A stretch of DNA of 64,000 nt, taken from the NCBI GenBank assembly GCA_014529385.2, contig CM043970.1, forward strand, positions 66,549,496-66,613,495, read 5' to 3'. The notes under the pieces are model-generated. The model did not search any database. It saw only the letters and a list, made by a program, of their open reading frames with translations, and was not told the DNA's origin. This stretch comes from Adiantum capillus-veneris. Taxonomy: Eukaryota; Streptophyta; Polypodiopsida; Polypodiales; Pteridaceae. Positions 32,902 through 43,857 of this stretch are shown one piece after another. Each line of letters begins with the position of its first letter. Position 1 is the stretch's first letter. The position numbers and the translations under genes were made by a program.

Positions 32902-33835
32902 TGTTAGAAGCTGGACACACCCTATAGAAAATGACTGCTCGGCGGATTATTATTTTTTGTAATTATTCATTTATTGAGAAAACCCGACATTTCACCTTTG
33001 TGAATATTGGGGCTTACAGAAGTTTCCAGATTGTATCCCAGTTTTCACATTTAGATTGAGTAGATGGATAAAATGGAACATTAGGGTTTGAGATTGTAAG
33101 GTATTTATACCACTTTTTGACCTTACTGAAAAACCTTTTGTCATTTTAAAAAGTTTTGTCTCTGCAAGTGAGCGTACTATGTACGAGAGAGAGAGAGAGA
33201 GAGTGAGAGTTTCATCTTGATGCCACGCGCACCGGTGGTCATAATCGAGTGCAGAGAAGTGCAGTGTGTTGCCCCCGACGAGAGCTATGCGCCGATACCT
33301 ACATTGCGGGCGTACGGTACGGTTTTGCGAGCTCAACCTACGAGCTTCATCTGGTGATTCGGTGAGCATACATTATCCGTTTTTCGCATTTCAGCATATA
33401 TACGCGTTTGCATTGAGTAGAGCTACACATTAGGCACTTTAGATTTTGGAAACGAGACCTGAAAATTTCGGCCAGACATCCTACGTGATTTTGCACCGTG
33501 TGTTTTGGGTTGGGGTTTTGGTTCATAGACCTTAGGGAGAGCGACCTATTGGTGTTAGTAGGGTCTCCTTTAAGTTCTGTGGTGTTTTGAGATTGTTTGA
33601 TGGGTATTCGGCTCTAGAAAGCGTTATAGGAAGTTTCCTCTTATGCACTCTTGAAGGTTGTAGCTTTGACATTGGGTAAAGACCTCTGTAGGAATTAGTT
33701 AGGAGTCGGTCGAGTGTAGGTTGACACCCTATGCTTGCTTCCACGCGCCTGCGGGTCGAGCTTCATCCTGAGCTGAAAAATCTTGTTAGGTGAGTTCTCG
33801 CTGTGCTGACGTTCGTCGCGGCGTATCCGCCAACA
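32902..33835 (+). repeat. LTR3, 3' LTR of composite element A
   Basis: 934 bp, TGTTAGAAGC...CCGCCAACA. A (GA)n run sits near 33185-33203 and the half-palindrome AGACATCCTACGTG at 33474. Its first half is closest to LTR1 (shared GGATAAAATGGAACATTA), while its last 400 bases are closest to LTR2 (shared TTTTGAGATTGTTTGATGGG). It looks mosaic. Confidence 0.92.
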
Positions 33836-33840
33836 CACAT
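33836..33840. repeat. Right target-site duplication of element A (CACAT)
   Basis: An exact repeat of 844-848. Element C protease continues directly to the right. Confidence 0.9.
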
Positions 33841-34147
33841 GAAAATGGACCACCAGTTTTGCATCATACACCTCCACTTCTAAGCTCTTTACAACACCCA
33901 AACATTTTACTTTTTGATGGTTTTCCAATCTGATCCAAAAGCCTGACACCCCAGTCTTTATAAGACCCATCTTCTCAACACATGAGTATGTTATGACACA
34001 TATTTGGGCTCTGCCATCAACATAACCTTGTCCGAGAATTTTTCTTATGTGCCACACATCTACTATTGGGAAAATATCTGGTAGATCATCCATCACCAAG
34101 ACCTTTATTGAACCTCTCTCAGGTTCTTTCTCCATTGGGTTAACCAT
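33841..34147 (-). pseudogene. Element C protease, N-terminal part
   Basis: Read on the minus strand, a retropepsin-like domain: DIFPIVDVWHIRKILGQGYV, then the active-site region DGRAQICVIT, and KVKCLGVVKSLEVEVYDAKL. The motif aligns with element D (LPIVDVNIKGKRVGNTYIDGG), so C and D are relatives. The catalytic DGR is unusual, having lost both Ser/Thr and the second Gly. The domain's last strand lies across the insertion, at 848-800. Confidence 0.85.
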
Positions 34148-34790
34148 CCTCTTTCATTGTCACTTTAGGCTTAGGCACCATCTCTATAAGATGCCCAAAA
34201 GTAACATCTGCTTTCCTACTTGTCAGATCCTCCTTCAAGTCATAGCTTAATTGCCCATCTCCTAGTGGAAAATTTGAAACATGAAACTTGCAACGAGCCC
34301 TTATTTTCCTCTTGGCCTCAACATATTCATCTTCATGGCTCTTTCCATTCTTCTTACTAGGACCTGCATCATTTCTTCCTTCCTTATCCTGTGTGGTCCT
34401 CTTCCTAATAGGCATCACTAATGTAACCTCCAACTTTGCTGCCTTCTCCAAGGTGACCACACTTATCACTTTTGTCTTTCCCTTTTCCTCTTGGGTTAAT
34501 CCACTGGTTGCTTCTTCTCCCTTAATTTCAATGCCATAATCATTTGACCTAGTTAGCACCTGCCTTGGCAATGGATACATGTTTCCCCCCATCCTTGGTG
34601 GCTTATCACATTGTGGACTGATGTGGCCCAACTCTCCGCAATTATAACTCATGGGTGTTTGCCTCTAGACCCTACCATTGCTTTGTCCAACACCATTCAT
34701 GGGTTTTTCTTCACCTCCTAGCTGATTTGCAAACCTCACATAACCTAGATTATTTCCCACATTAGCTAGCATGTTTAGGCTGATATTCTT
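34140..34790 (-). pseudogene. Element C gag C-terminal region with zinc knuckle
   Basis: Minus-strand frame 34652-34140 begins at a zinc knuckle (YNCGELGHISPQC, first Cys replaced by Tyr/Ser context). It continues through a charged linker to the protease, overlapping it by eight bases in another frame. The DNA from 34653 to 34790 is the upstream gag part, without a long open frame. The element is then cut again by LTR4 at 34791, and the rest of gag is not in the window. Confidence 0.75.
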
Positions 34791-35709
34791 TGTTAGCAAT
34801 TGGACACACCCTACAGAGCTCGGCGGATTTTTTTTTTTTTGTAACTATTCTTTGAGAAAAATCGACACTTCAACTTTGTAAATATTGGGGCTTACAGAAG
34901 TTTCTAGATTGTATCCCATTTTTGACATTTAGATTGAGTAGATGGTTAAATTGGAACATTAGGGTTTGAGATTATAAGGTATTTATACCACTTTTGATCT
35001 TAATGAAAAAAACCATTTTCATTTTTTTTAAAAAAAATTATGTCTGTGAGTGAGCGTACTGTGTACGATAGAGAGTGAGAGTTTCATCTTGACATTGCAC
35101 GTGCACCGGTGGTTGGAATCAAGTACGGAGAAGTGCAGCCTGCTGCCCCTGACAAGAGCTACGTGCCAATACCTACATTGCGGGCGTACGGTCTGGTTTT
35201 GTGAGCTCGACCACAAGCTTCATCTGGTGATTCGGTGAGCATACGTTATCCGTTTTTTGCATTTCAGTATATCCACGCGTTCGCATTGAGTAGAGCTACA
35301 CATTAGGCACTTTAGTTTTAGGAAACAACGACCTGAAGATTTCAGCTAGACATCCTACGTGATTTTGCACCAGGTGTTTAGCGTTGGGATTTTGGTTCAC
35401 GGACCTTAGGGAGAGCAACCTATTGGTGTTAGTAGGGTCTCCTTCAAGCTCTACGGCATTTCGAGAACGTTTGGTAGGTATTTGGCTCTTGGAAGCATTG
35501 TAGGAAATCTCCTCTTAAGCACTCTTGAAGGTTGTAGCTTAGACATTGGGTAGAGACCTCTGTAGGAATTATTTGAGAGTCAGTCGAGTGTAGATTGACA
35601 CCCTATGCTTGCTTCCATGCGCCTGCGGGTTGAACTTCGTCCTTAGCTGACAAATCTTGTGAGGTGAGTTCTCGCTGTGCTGACGGCTGTCGCGGCGTAT
35701 CCGCCAACA
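34791..35709 (+). repeat. LTR4, 5' LTR of gypsy element B
   Basis: 919 bp, TGTTAGCAATTGG...CCGCCAACA, followed by a primer site. It is inserted in element C gag (left flank TTCTT). Its 3' half matches LTR1 better than LTR2/LTR3 (shared AGAACGTTTG and TTTGGCTCTTGGAAGC). The half-palindrome is at 35348. The B 3' LTR is not in the window. Confidence 0.9.
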
Positions 35710-35729
35710 TTGGCACCGCTGCCGGGGAC
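35710..35729 (+). other. Primer-binding site of element B (tRNA-Asp type)
   Basis: TTGGCACCGCTGCCGGGGAC directly after LTR4, nearer to the plant tRNA-Asp complement than the copy in element A. Confidence 0.82.
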
Positions 35730-36241
35730 AAAAACCCTAGGTAGGTGACGGAGATTAGTCCTTGAGGATAGAGATTCTCTGGCTTGCAAGAGTCTCATTT
35801 TACATTTAGATAGGATCAGAGGGTGGAGGACTCTCTCGGTCTTATAGAGAGTCTAGGGAGCGTGTGTCTGGCCTAGATCCTTCGACTTAGGTAGACTTAG
35901 ATAGTTTTTAGGCCTTAGTTAAGTTGATAAGTAGGATTTGGAGTGCTAGAAGTGGTGAAAGGAGAGCTTGAGAGTCCGGAGAGACCAGGAAGCAACCAAA
36001 ACACCATTATCACCATTTCACATGATGAGTAGGAGTAGGGTAAGTAGGACATCATGATTTATGATCTAGAGCATTTCATGCATGTTATACTTACTGCTGT
36101 TAGGTTCATCACAAGGTTGTTAAAGAGGCAAAAGAGTGTTTGAAAGCTGAAGTGAAGTTCAAAAGTTGTTGTGAGTGTTTCTCAGAAGCTGCAGAGCATC
36201 AGAAATATTTTTATCATAAAAAAATTACATTTTAAGCAAGG
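35730..36241 (+). other. Element B leader, noncoding
   Basis: The first 60 bases match element A (AAAACCCTAGGTAGGTGACnGAGA, CCTTGAGGATAG). They then diverge where A goes into gag. No coding region is visible. Element B seems to lack gag altogether. Confidence 0.6.
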
Positions 36242-37107
36242 AGACATCCTACGCGTAGGATGTCTACAGGGTGATCCGGTGGAAATTTTGAAATTTTGAG
36301 TTGACCAGTGTGTTTAGAAGGTAGCTTTTACCCTGTTTTCACCTGGAAAGTGGAAGTTTGACCATATCTTGACAGGATAAGGCCAAATAGACAAAAATTG
36401 CCAGACATCCTACCCAAATTCTGCTAAGGTACTATTTTAAGACCAAAACCATAGGGTGGCTGCATGAGCATCATCTGCATGATTTATTGAGTGCCTGAGA
36501 AGGGTTTCATCTCAATTGGGTGAGAAAATTGGGTTTTAATCATATTTTAGCATTTTTGACTGAAAAGGGCTAGAACAGCTAAAATTGAGGTCTTTTGAAA
36601 TTCAAACTAAAATCTAAGCATAGCACTGGGTTGCTGACATCAAGGGGAAGTTGTGGCTCAAGTTTGGGTTCAAACAGGCCAAACAGACATCCTACGCGTA
36701 GGATGTGTTCTGTGTGATTTAGCACTCCAAACCCACATTTGAGCATACCAAAGTGATCAACACCTTTAGAGGAGTCTATTCTTTGCATTTGAAGCCATTT
36801 TGAGCAGTTAGACATGCTACGCATAGAATGTCTAATGCATGAAATTCAAGCCAAAAACTGACTGTAGGCATAGCAGGGTGTTATATAGCCTGAGGCAAGC
36901 CTCCTAGTCAATTTTGGTCCAAATTGGAGTTGATTTGACTGGTCAGACCAACATCAGGCTGTTGGAACAGATTTTTGATCAATTGACCAGCTTATAGGTG
37001 TCCACATCAAAAAGTAAAAAAAGCTGTGGACTCAGCACATCAGGGGGAATCCATAGTGAAAAAACCAGGCAAAACAGAGCAAGAGACATCCTACAAGTAG
37101 GATGTCT
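36242..37107. repeat. Element B repeats with the 24-bp palindrome
   Basis: Palindrome copies at 36242-36265 (perfect), 36685-36708 (last bases changed), 36810-36833 (three changes) and 37084-37107 (centre changed), plus a half copy at 36403. Some spacings (36403 to 36685 is 282; 36810 to 37084 is 274) are near the 285-bp period of element A; others are not. DNA between them is noncoding. Here the repeats lie between the primer site and the protease, whereas in A they lie just upstream of ORF X. Confidence 0.8.
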
Positions 37108-37140
37108 ACAGAGGCTTAGTGAAGAGAAAAATTGACTGAG

Positions 37141-38236
37141 GAGAGTATGAAGCCAAGTCTTAGGTGAGAGCAATCCCATTTCAAGACTTTCTTCTAACAG
37201 AGTGATGGATTCACAAGGGTTGATTGAATTATTGTCTACTCTTGTGGCATGCACAATCACATTAGCGGAACTCCTGAGGTTACGACCAAACATGTGGACC
37301 ACCATAGGCAAATGCTTAGAAAAATTTGGAGTAAAAGACCCGACCTCGAAGCTTCAAGAAGGGATCAGAGAATTGGACAAGCCTCAACTAAACACTAGGC
37401 CAGTACCTTTAAACAAGGTTGGAGAATATTGTGAGAGAGAAGATGGAGAAACCACACTACTAGTAGAATTCCAATGAGTAGTTTCCAAAGCTATTCTTGA
37501 CAGTGGAGCAGGAGTCTCTATCGCCACCAAGGAAATCTGGAATAAATGGGGAAAACCGGCTTTAAGAGCTACCAGAATGAAATTGCAACTGGCAGATGGG
37601 TTCATGGAAAAGCCTCTAGGACTCTTAGAAAAAGTAATTGTCACCTCGTGCAGAATCGAGTATGAGCATACATTTGCAATAGTCTATTTCGACAAAAATA
37701 ACAATTACGAGATCATCTTGGGAAGACCGTTCATGAGACAATTAAAGATGGTCCAGGATTGGGGTTACGACCACATATACCTCAGACATGGCAAGACTAC
37801 AACCAAAATACACCTAAAAGACCATAGTTACAAAGATGTGAATCAGACACCAGTGGAAGAGTTTGATTCAGCTACATTGGCAGGGTCCGAACTCCCAGCA
37901 TGGTTAGGGCAACAAAAAGAGATATGGATGTGCGGAGCTTCACATTGTGGGATCTTAAAAAGAGAGGAATGCGTCTTAGAAAGAGCTATTGAGGAAAAGG
38001 ATTATATTCCAGAACCTTTTACCGAAGATGCCTTAGAACCTCTGGAATGGGAACACATACTAGCAACATTGGATGTTTGTACCATTACAGACAGCCCAGC
38101 GACAAAATTTAACGATAAGGACGGCTATGATGTGCAACCCTATTATATGGTAAGCCTTATACCAGGAGGAGATGAGATTGTAGAACCACCAAAAAAAAAG
38201 AAGAGTTTTCTAACTCCTCTGAGCATTTGGAGGTAA
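37141..38236 (+). pseudogene. Element B retropepsin-like protease
   Basis: The frame 37202-38236 is open except for a TGA at 37475 (a Gly codon in A). It has a canonical active site, LDSGAGVSI, unlike A's DNG. NNYEIILGRPFMRQLKMVQ and the extra domain SELPAWLGQQKEIWMCGASH follow. Homology with A starts at 37141 (A: 3840). After LIPGG the B copy continues as gypsy (DEIVEPPKKKK), where A switches to copia. A frameshift in a run of A (38190-38198) ends the frame. Confidence 0.86.
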
Positions 38237-38946
38237 ATAACGATGCAGATAACGAGTGTTCAAATAGCTCAAGCGAGCGTGGGGAGAAAACAACGAATAT
38301 CAAGTTTTATGATTTTGCCAATCAACACCCTAGACGACAGAAATGCTATAGGAAAAAATGAGTAGAAACAAAAATGAGAGAGAACCTGATCCCCAGGATA
38401 AAAGATAAAACTCAATATCTAATGCTTGTCAATGCAGAGGATTGTGTAAAAGACCAAATATCAGGCAGATTCTCAAAAGTTCGAAGGGAACGAATGCAAG
38501 AGGAAATAAAACAAGTACTGAAAGCCAAAACAGAAACAAAATCAAAAAAATCTCAAAAATCAAAATAAGAAAAAATACAAGACCCAGAGTGGACCAAATT
38601 GGAGCGTAAAAAGAAATACCAAGAACTAAAACGGTCATTACGAGAGGTATGGACTACTGAGGGAGAAAGTGATGGGAAGGAGGAGTCAAAAAAAGGAAAC
38701 ATGAATGTATTATCCTACTATCAAAAATTCACCATCCAGGACAGAAAAATCATAACGACACCACTAGTTAGGGAAAGAATAAACCAGGAATCTTATGATG
38801 GGCCGGAAAATGCAAAACGGATAAACCTCGCTGAGCCAGGTGAAAAGCCTCAACCGGTCTATATAGGAACTGATTTAGAGTCTGAAGAAGAAGAACTGTT
38901 AACACAACTTCTCAAGAAGTATAAAGATGTGTTTGCATGGTCTTAG
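38237..38946 (+). pseudogene. Element B pol linker before RT
   Basis: Charged linker, in pieces: an acidic part to 38360 in a shifted frame, 38374-38568 (Lys-rich, MRENLIPRIKDKTQYLMLVN), and 38599-38946. The last ends in the pre-RT signature LLTQLLKKYKDVFAWS, common in plant Ty3/gypsy pol. A TAG at 38944 ends the piece. Confidence 0.75.
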
Positions 38947-40107
38947 ACCTCAAAGGAGTTGATCCATCGATATGCCAACATACAATTCCATTGAATCAGA
39001 TGCCGAACCTAGCAAATAGCGTCCTTACACATATAATGACACATTTACTAAACGAATCAAAGAGGAGATTGACAAGCTGATGGATGCTGAGTTCATGTAT
39101 GAAATCGAACATACAGATTGGGTGTCACCCATTGTGGTTGTCCCCAAAAAGAACGGAAAGCTGCGAGTGTGTGTGAACCTTAAAAAAGTAAATGCAGCCA
39201 CCATAAGGGATAATTATCCCTTGGCGATCACAGAACATGTACTTGGTGGATGGAAAAAGGCCTTATTCCTTTCTAGATGGGTTTTCGGGGTATAACCAAC
39301 TGGAAATTGCAATAGAGGATCAACACAAAACAGCGTTTGCCACAGAATGGGAAATATATGCGTATAGAGTTATGCCTTTCGGCTTAACTAATGCCCCAAC
39401 TACCTTTCAGAGGTTAATGACTTATGCGTTCAAAGAATACCTGAGAATATTCTTAGAAATATATATGGATGATCTTTGTGTACACTCTCTTCTACGAGAA
39501 GAACATATTGACCATTTACAAAAGGTATTTGAGAAGTGCATATCGAATCTGTCTTAGCCCAAAAAAGTGCATTTTTATGGTTAGGCAAGCCCGCATCTTA
39601 GGACATATTGTCTCAAGAAATGGCATAACCACTGACCTAGACAAAATCAAAGTCATAGTAGACTTGCCCAGGCCTACTAATGCAAAACAAGTGTAATCCT
39701 TTATGGGACATTGCGGATATTATCGAAGATTCATATATATGTATGCAGTCATTGCACAACCTCTATATCATTTGTTAGTCAATTACGACTAGACTGAGGA
39801 GTGTGAAACTTCATTCCAAAAGTTGAAGGAAAACCTTGTATCAGCACCTGTACTTAAAGTACCAGATTGGGAAAAGATATTCCATGTTCACATTGATGCA
39901 TCTGCATATGCAATTGGGAGTATTCTGGCTCAACCTGGAGATGGAACAATGGATTTTCCAGTTTGTTATGTAGGCCGATAGCTAAATAGTGTAGAAAAGA
40001 ACTACACAACCACTGAAAGAGAGGGGTTAGGAATGATTTATGTTGTAAAGAAATTTTGGCGTTATTTGCTCGCAAACAAATTTGTGTTCTTCACAGATCA
40101 TCAAGCT
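38947..40107 (+). pseudogene. Element B reverse transcriptase and RNase H, truncated
   Basis: RT pieces: 39080-39295 (DWVSPIVVVPKKNGKLRVCV, NAATIRDNYPLAITEHVL), then after a frameshift 39237-39557 (FLDGFSGYNQLEIAIEDQHK, MPFGLTNAPTTFQRLM, and the catalytic YMDDLCVHS). The thumb/connection follows at 39469-39696 (RILGHIVSRNGITTDLDKIK). RNase H motifs lie in the same region after stops at 39694, 39790 and 39979: HVHIDASAYAIGSILAQPGD, EKNYTTTEREGLGMIY and FVFFTDHQA. At about 40107 the sequence jumps to a copia LTR, losing the rest of RNase H, integrase and the 3' LTR. Confidence 0.88.
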
Positions 40108-40198
40108 CACACTAAGTTATACACTCTCTACTGTGTGCCTTGAGCTTCCTTCGTCTTCTCCAAGCTGTGTGTGTTTCTCTGCAACCCTAATTCCAACA
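40108..40198 (+). repeat. Copia element E, remnant of 5' LTR
   Basis: Only the last 91 bases of the LTR remain (CACTAAGTTATACACTCTCT...CCTAATTCCAACA). They match the end of the 3' LTR at 45010-45100. The junction with element B has short shared sequence (CACACTAAG). Confidence 0.85.
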
Positions 40199-40200
40199 AT

Positions 40201-40212
40201 TGGTATCAGAGC
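40201..40212 (+). other. Copia element E primer-binding site
   Basis: TGGTATCAGAGC, the standard plant copia site complementary to initiator tRNA-Met, two bases after the LTR. Confidence 0.92.
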
Positions 40213-40530
40213 AGGTTGCATCCTCCCGGGCTTAGTTGCCAGCTGCTCTAGTACACACCTGCTCACTTTCTCCAATTTCAATGAGCTTTGGCGAAAGCTC
40301 GCAGGTCGACGTTTTTTTGATTTTTGATTTGGGCTCATTTCGGCCTCCGTTTCCACTATAGGTAGTACTGCACAGGCTATTTCGTCATTTTGTGCAGAAT
40401 TTCTGACAGTGCCGTTTTCTGCATAACAGGTGCCTTATAGTCTTCTATGGTTTGTGCTATATAGCATGTGTTGTTCCCGCTCCATTTCTCCTATTTTCTG
40501 GTAGTTTTCACATCAGGTGCAGCATTTACA
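40213..40530 (+). other. Copia element E 5' leader
   Basis: Untranslated leader between primer site and gag ATG. No gene or clear motif is seen. Confidence 0.6.
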
Positions 40531-41461
40531 ATGGCTGAAAACAACAACACAGATGTGCTCAAGATGTTTGCTGCTGAGGAGAGGTTGGATGGGGACAACT
40601 ACCCTATGTGGGCTTATATGATGCAACATGTTCTTTTGTCAAAAGGCGTCTAGAATATTGTGCAGGGCATTGATGTACGTCCTGGTTCTGAAGATGTAGG
40701 CGATGTTGCAGGTCTTGCTGCAAGGATTGCTGTTGTTAGAGTTGTTTTTACTACGGCAAAACAAGCTCGTTGGGATGTTAAGGATGCACAGGCTCATGCA
40801 TTGATTGTGTTGTCTGTGAAGCGCACCATTGTTCCTCACAACCATTCAACAAAATCTGCAAAACAGGCTTGGGATGTTTTGGCTGGTCTTTATGCAAGTC
40901 GCAATGAGGCTAAAATTGCTTTGCTGCGTAAAGAGCTGAAGTCAAAGATTATGCATGAGGAAGATGATATGGACACTTTACTTGCTAGTGTCAAGGATAT
41001 CAATGAGAAGCTTATTTCAGTAGGTGAAGTCATTTCAGACAGTTCCCTTGTGCAAATTGTTCTTGATGCCTTACCATTGCTAGTACTTGGAGATTGATTA
41101 TACACATTGCTGTTGCAAGAGTCACTTTCTAGAAAAAACAGGACTAGGAAGCGTGCAGTTGAACAGGCTTTAATTGCTTCTCAAAGAAAGGGTGGTAACA
41201 GTAATTCAGCCACTTCTTATGGTTCTGCTGCGAGTGGCAAAAAATTATGTTCCTAATGCTTCTGCTGGCATCACTTCGTCTGACAATTCTGGTGATAAGG
41301 GCAAAAAGAAGATGCATTGCCATTATTGTAAAGCTAATGATCACTTGATCAAGTCATGTCCTAAGTTGAAGGCCAAAGAGGCTAAGAAGAAAGAGGGTGG
41401 TCTTACTGCAAATGTTGGTTTCACTACAAATGCAGCCATTGTTGAATCTTCTGTGAAATGA
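40531..41461 (+). pseudogene. Copia element E Gag
   Basis: It starts MAENNNTDVLKMFAAEERLD, with the copia gag hallmark LDGDNYPMWAYMMQHVL. A TAG at 40651 replaces a likely Trp codon. The frame resumes (40660-41097) with the UBN2-type gag region (AKQAWDVLAGLYASRNEAKI, MDTLLASVKDINEKLISVGE). After a stop and a frameshift, 41174-41461 carries a CX2CX4HX4C knuckle (CHYCKANDHLIKSC) and a Lys-rich tail. Gag would bind and package element RNA. Confidence 0.87.
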
Positions 41462-43047
41462 GAGTGTGATACTGATGTTGATGCAGAATGGGCTTTTAGC
41501 GTAGAGTGCACTTACAATCTTGCTGTCCATGATGCATGCTTGTCAGTTGCTGCAGATTCACATGTGTGGTATTTCGAGAGTGGTGCTACAAAGCACATTA
41601 CCTCACATCGTGAATTGTTTATCTCTTTTGAGTCTGTCCCTCATGGGAATTCAGTCACTTGTGCCAACAATGCCTCTTATCCAATTCACGGAGTTGGAAA
41701 TATTGTGCTTACTACTGCTAATGGCAGTTCTTTTACACTTGTTGATGCACTTTATGTACTTGGGATCAAGAAGAATCTCTTGTCTGTGTCCGCACTTTCT
41801 AGACTTGGACTTGTAGGCAAATTTGTGGATGACAGATGTACATTTCATGATCTCAGTTTTGTTGATGAAATTGTTGCATCTGGCCTTTTGTGCCGTGGGA
41901 TGTATAAGATCACTTTGTATGACAAGTGTGGACAAAATTTTGCAAATGTTGTTGCAGATTCAAGGGCTATTTCAGATGCAAAACTTTGGCATGCACGTTT
42001 TGGTCATCTGAATTTTTCCAGTTTGCTGCTGATCTGATATGGTTGCTTCTTTTCCGCCTCTTGAAGCACCTGTCAAACATGTTTGTGAAGGCTGTATTTT
42101 GGGTAAGATGCCGCGTTCTAAGTTTCCAAAGGATGGTTCAGTTCGGGCCACATGCAGGTTGCAGCTTGTGCATAGTGATGTTTGTGGGCCCATGCAAACT
42201 CCATCCTTGGGCAATTACTTGTACTTTGTGACTTTCATTGATGATTACTCCAGGCATGCATGGGTATTTCCGATTAAAGTGAAGTCCGAAGTTTTATGTT
42301 CCTCAAACAATTTCTAGCTATGGCTAAAAATGTCTCGAAATGTACTATGGGCACCCTCCGTTCTGATCGAGGGGGGGAGTATATGTCTCATGAATTTAAT
42401 AAATTTCTGGCTATTTGTGGGATAAAACACCAATGTACAGTTCTGATCGAGGGGGGGAGTATATGTCTCATGAATTTAAAGCATTTCTGGCTAGTCGTGG
42501 GATAAAACACCAATGTACAGTTCCTTATACACCTCAACAAAATGGTGTTGCTGAGAGGAAAAACAGGTCACTGAAGAAAATGGCACGATGTATGTTCAAA
42601 AGTCAATCTTTTCCGCATTCTTTTTGGCTTGAGGCCATCATGTGTGCCACTTATTTACTTAACAGGTGTCCTACAAAAGCTTTGCAGTCTATTACTCCAT
42701 ATGAAGCATGGCATGATAGAAAGCCTTCTATTGAGCACATGCGTGTTTTGGCTGTTTGGCATATGCTTTGGTGCCACAAGTGCAACGCAGAAAATTGGAT
42801 TATAAGGCTGTCAAATGCATTTTTGTTGGTTATAGTGCTCAAAGCAAAGGTTACAGGTTGTATCATCCGCAAACAAAACGTGGAATATTCTGTTCAGCCC
42901 TTGCTGTCATGTACTAGAGACAGTAATGTAAGCTCACAGGACATTTATGACACTTTGTTGCCTCTTTTCAATGGTGGAAATACGAATGTATGTTCCAATG
43001 AGGCAAATGTACAGCCTATGGGGGTTTCTGAAAATGTTTTAGATTAG
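41462..43047 (+). pseudogene. Copia element E protease and integrase
   Basis: 41540-42037 begins with the protease motif WYFESGATKHITSHRELF; the catalytic Asp is Glu here. VDALYVLGIKKNLLSVSAL and the pre-integrase motif KLWHARFGHLNFSSL follow. After a frameshift, 42039-42317 carries the zinc CX2C (KHVCEGCILGKMP) and first core part (HSDVCGPMQTPSLGNYLYF, DDYSRHAWVFPIK). The second Asp (LRSDRGGEYMSHEF) lies in 42296-42505, and the Glu (PYTPQQNGVAERKNRSL) in 42415-43047. An 80-bp duplication (42361-42520) inside the core shifts the frame. Confidence 0.88.
42361..42520 (+). repeat. 80-bp tandem duplication in copia integrase
   Basis: The sequence from TTCTGATCGAGG at 42361 repeats at 42441, offset exactly 80 bases, ending at CCAATGTACAGTTC. 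The copies differ at several bases. Eighty is not a multiple of three, so it breaks the frame. Confidence 0.88.
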
Positions 43048-43857
43048 CCTATTACTGATGCAGATGTACATGATGTACTTGATGAGGAAAGGGCTGAAAA
43101 TGAGCAGGCTAGATGTATGCCAAAAATAGTTGGTGCACACTTTGCATGACAGTAAATTGGATGCACCTTTGTCTAGTCATACTCGTTCAGGCTCTCACCA
43201 TGCATCTTATGCATCAGATTGTTATGCTTTGGCTGTCTCTAGCTTACATGATGTTGGGGAGCCTCTGTCTTTTGATGAAGCACAAAATTCAAAAAATTGG
43301 ATGGCTGCCATGCGACCAGAATATGATGCACTTATAGAAAATGACACATGGACTTATGTGATTTGCCTCCTGGAAAAAAGGCCATTGGTACGAAGTGGAT
43401 TTACAAGTTGAAACGCAAGTCGGATGGTGAGATCGATCGCCATAAGGCTCGACTTGTTACAAAGGGTTATGCACAGCAAAAAAGGCATTGATTATGAAGA
43501 GACTTTTGATCCCACTTTTCATATGACTATTGTGTGTTTTCTATGTGCATTGGCAGCTCATTTTGGTTGGGATGTACATCAATCAGACATTGTTACTGCT
43601 TTCTTGAATGGTGACATATTTAAAGAAGTTTATGTAATGCAGCCTCGCGGTTTTGTCATAAAAAGACAAGAGGACAAAGTGTGCAGATGTAAGAAAGCTT
43701 TGTATGGGTTGAAGCAATCTCCTCGTGCTTGGTATGAGAAAGCTGACACTCATTTGGTTAAACGAGGCTTTTGTAACAGGCCAACAGAAAGCACATTGTA
43801 TGTAAAGCGTGAGGGTGATGTACTTCTCATTGTGGCTCTATATGTCGATTGATTTGC
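43048..43857 (+). pseudogene. Copia element E reverse transcriptase, N-terminal part
   Basis: Pieces 43130-43411 (DVGEPLSFDEAQNSKNWMAA) and 43424-43852. RT motifs: GIDYEETFDPTFHMTIV, VHQSDIVTAFLNGDIFKEVY, MQPRGFV, and KALYGLKQSPRAWYEK. The frame fails exactly at the catalytic box: an extra T after YVD (near 43850) shifts the second Asp out of frame. Confidence 0.88.
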
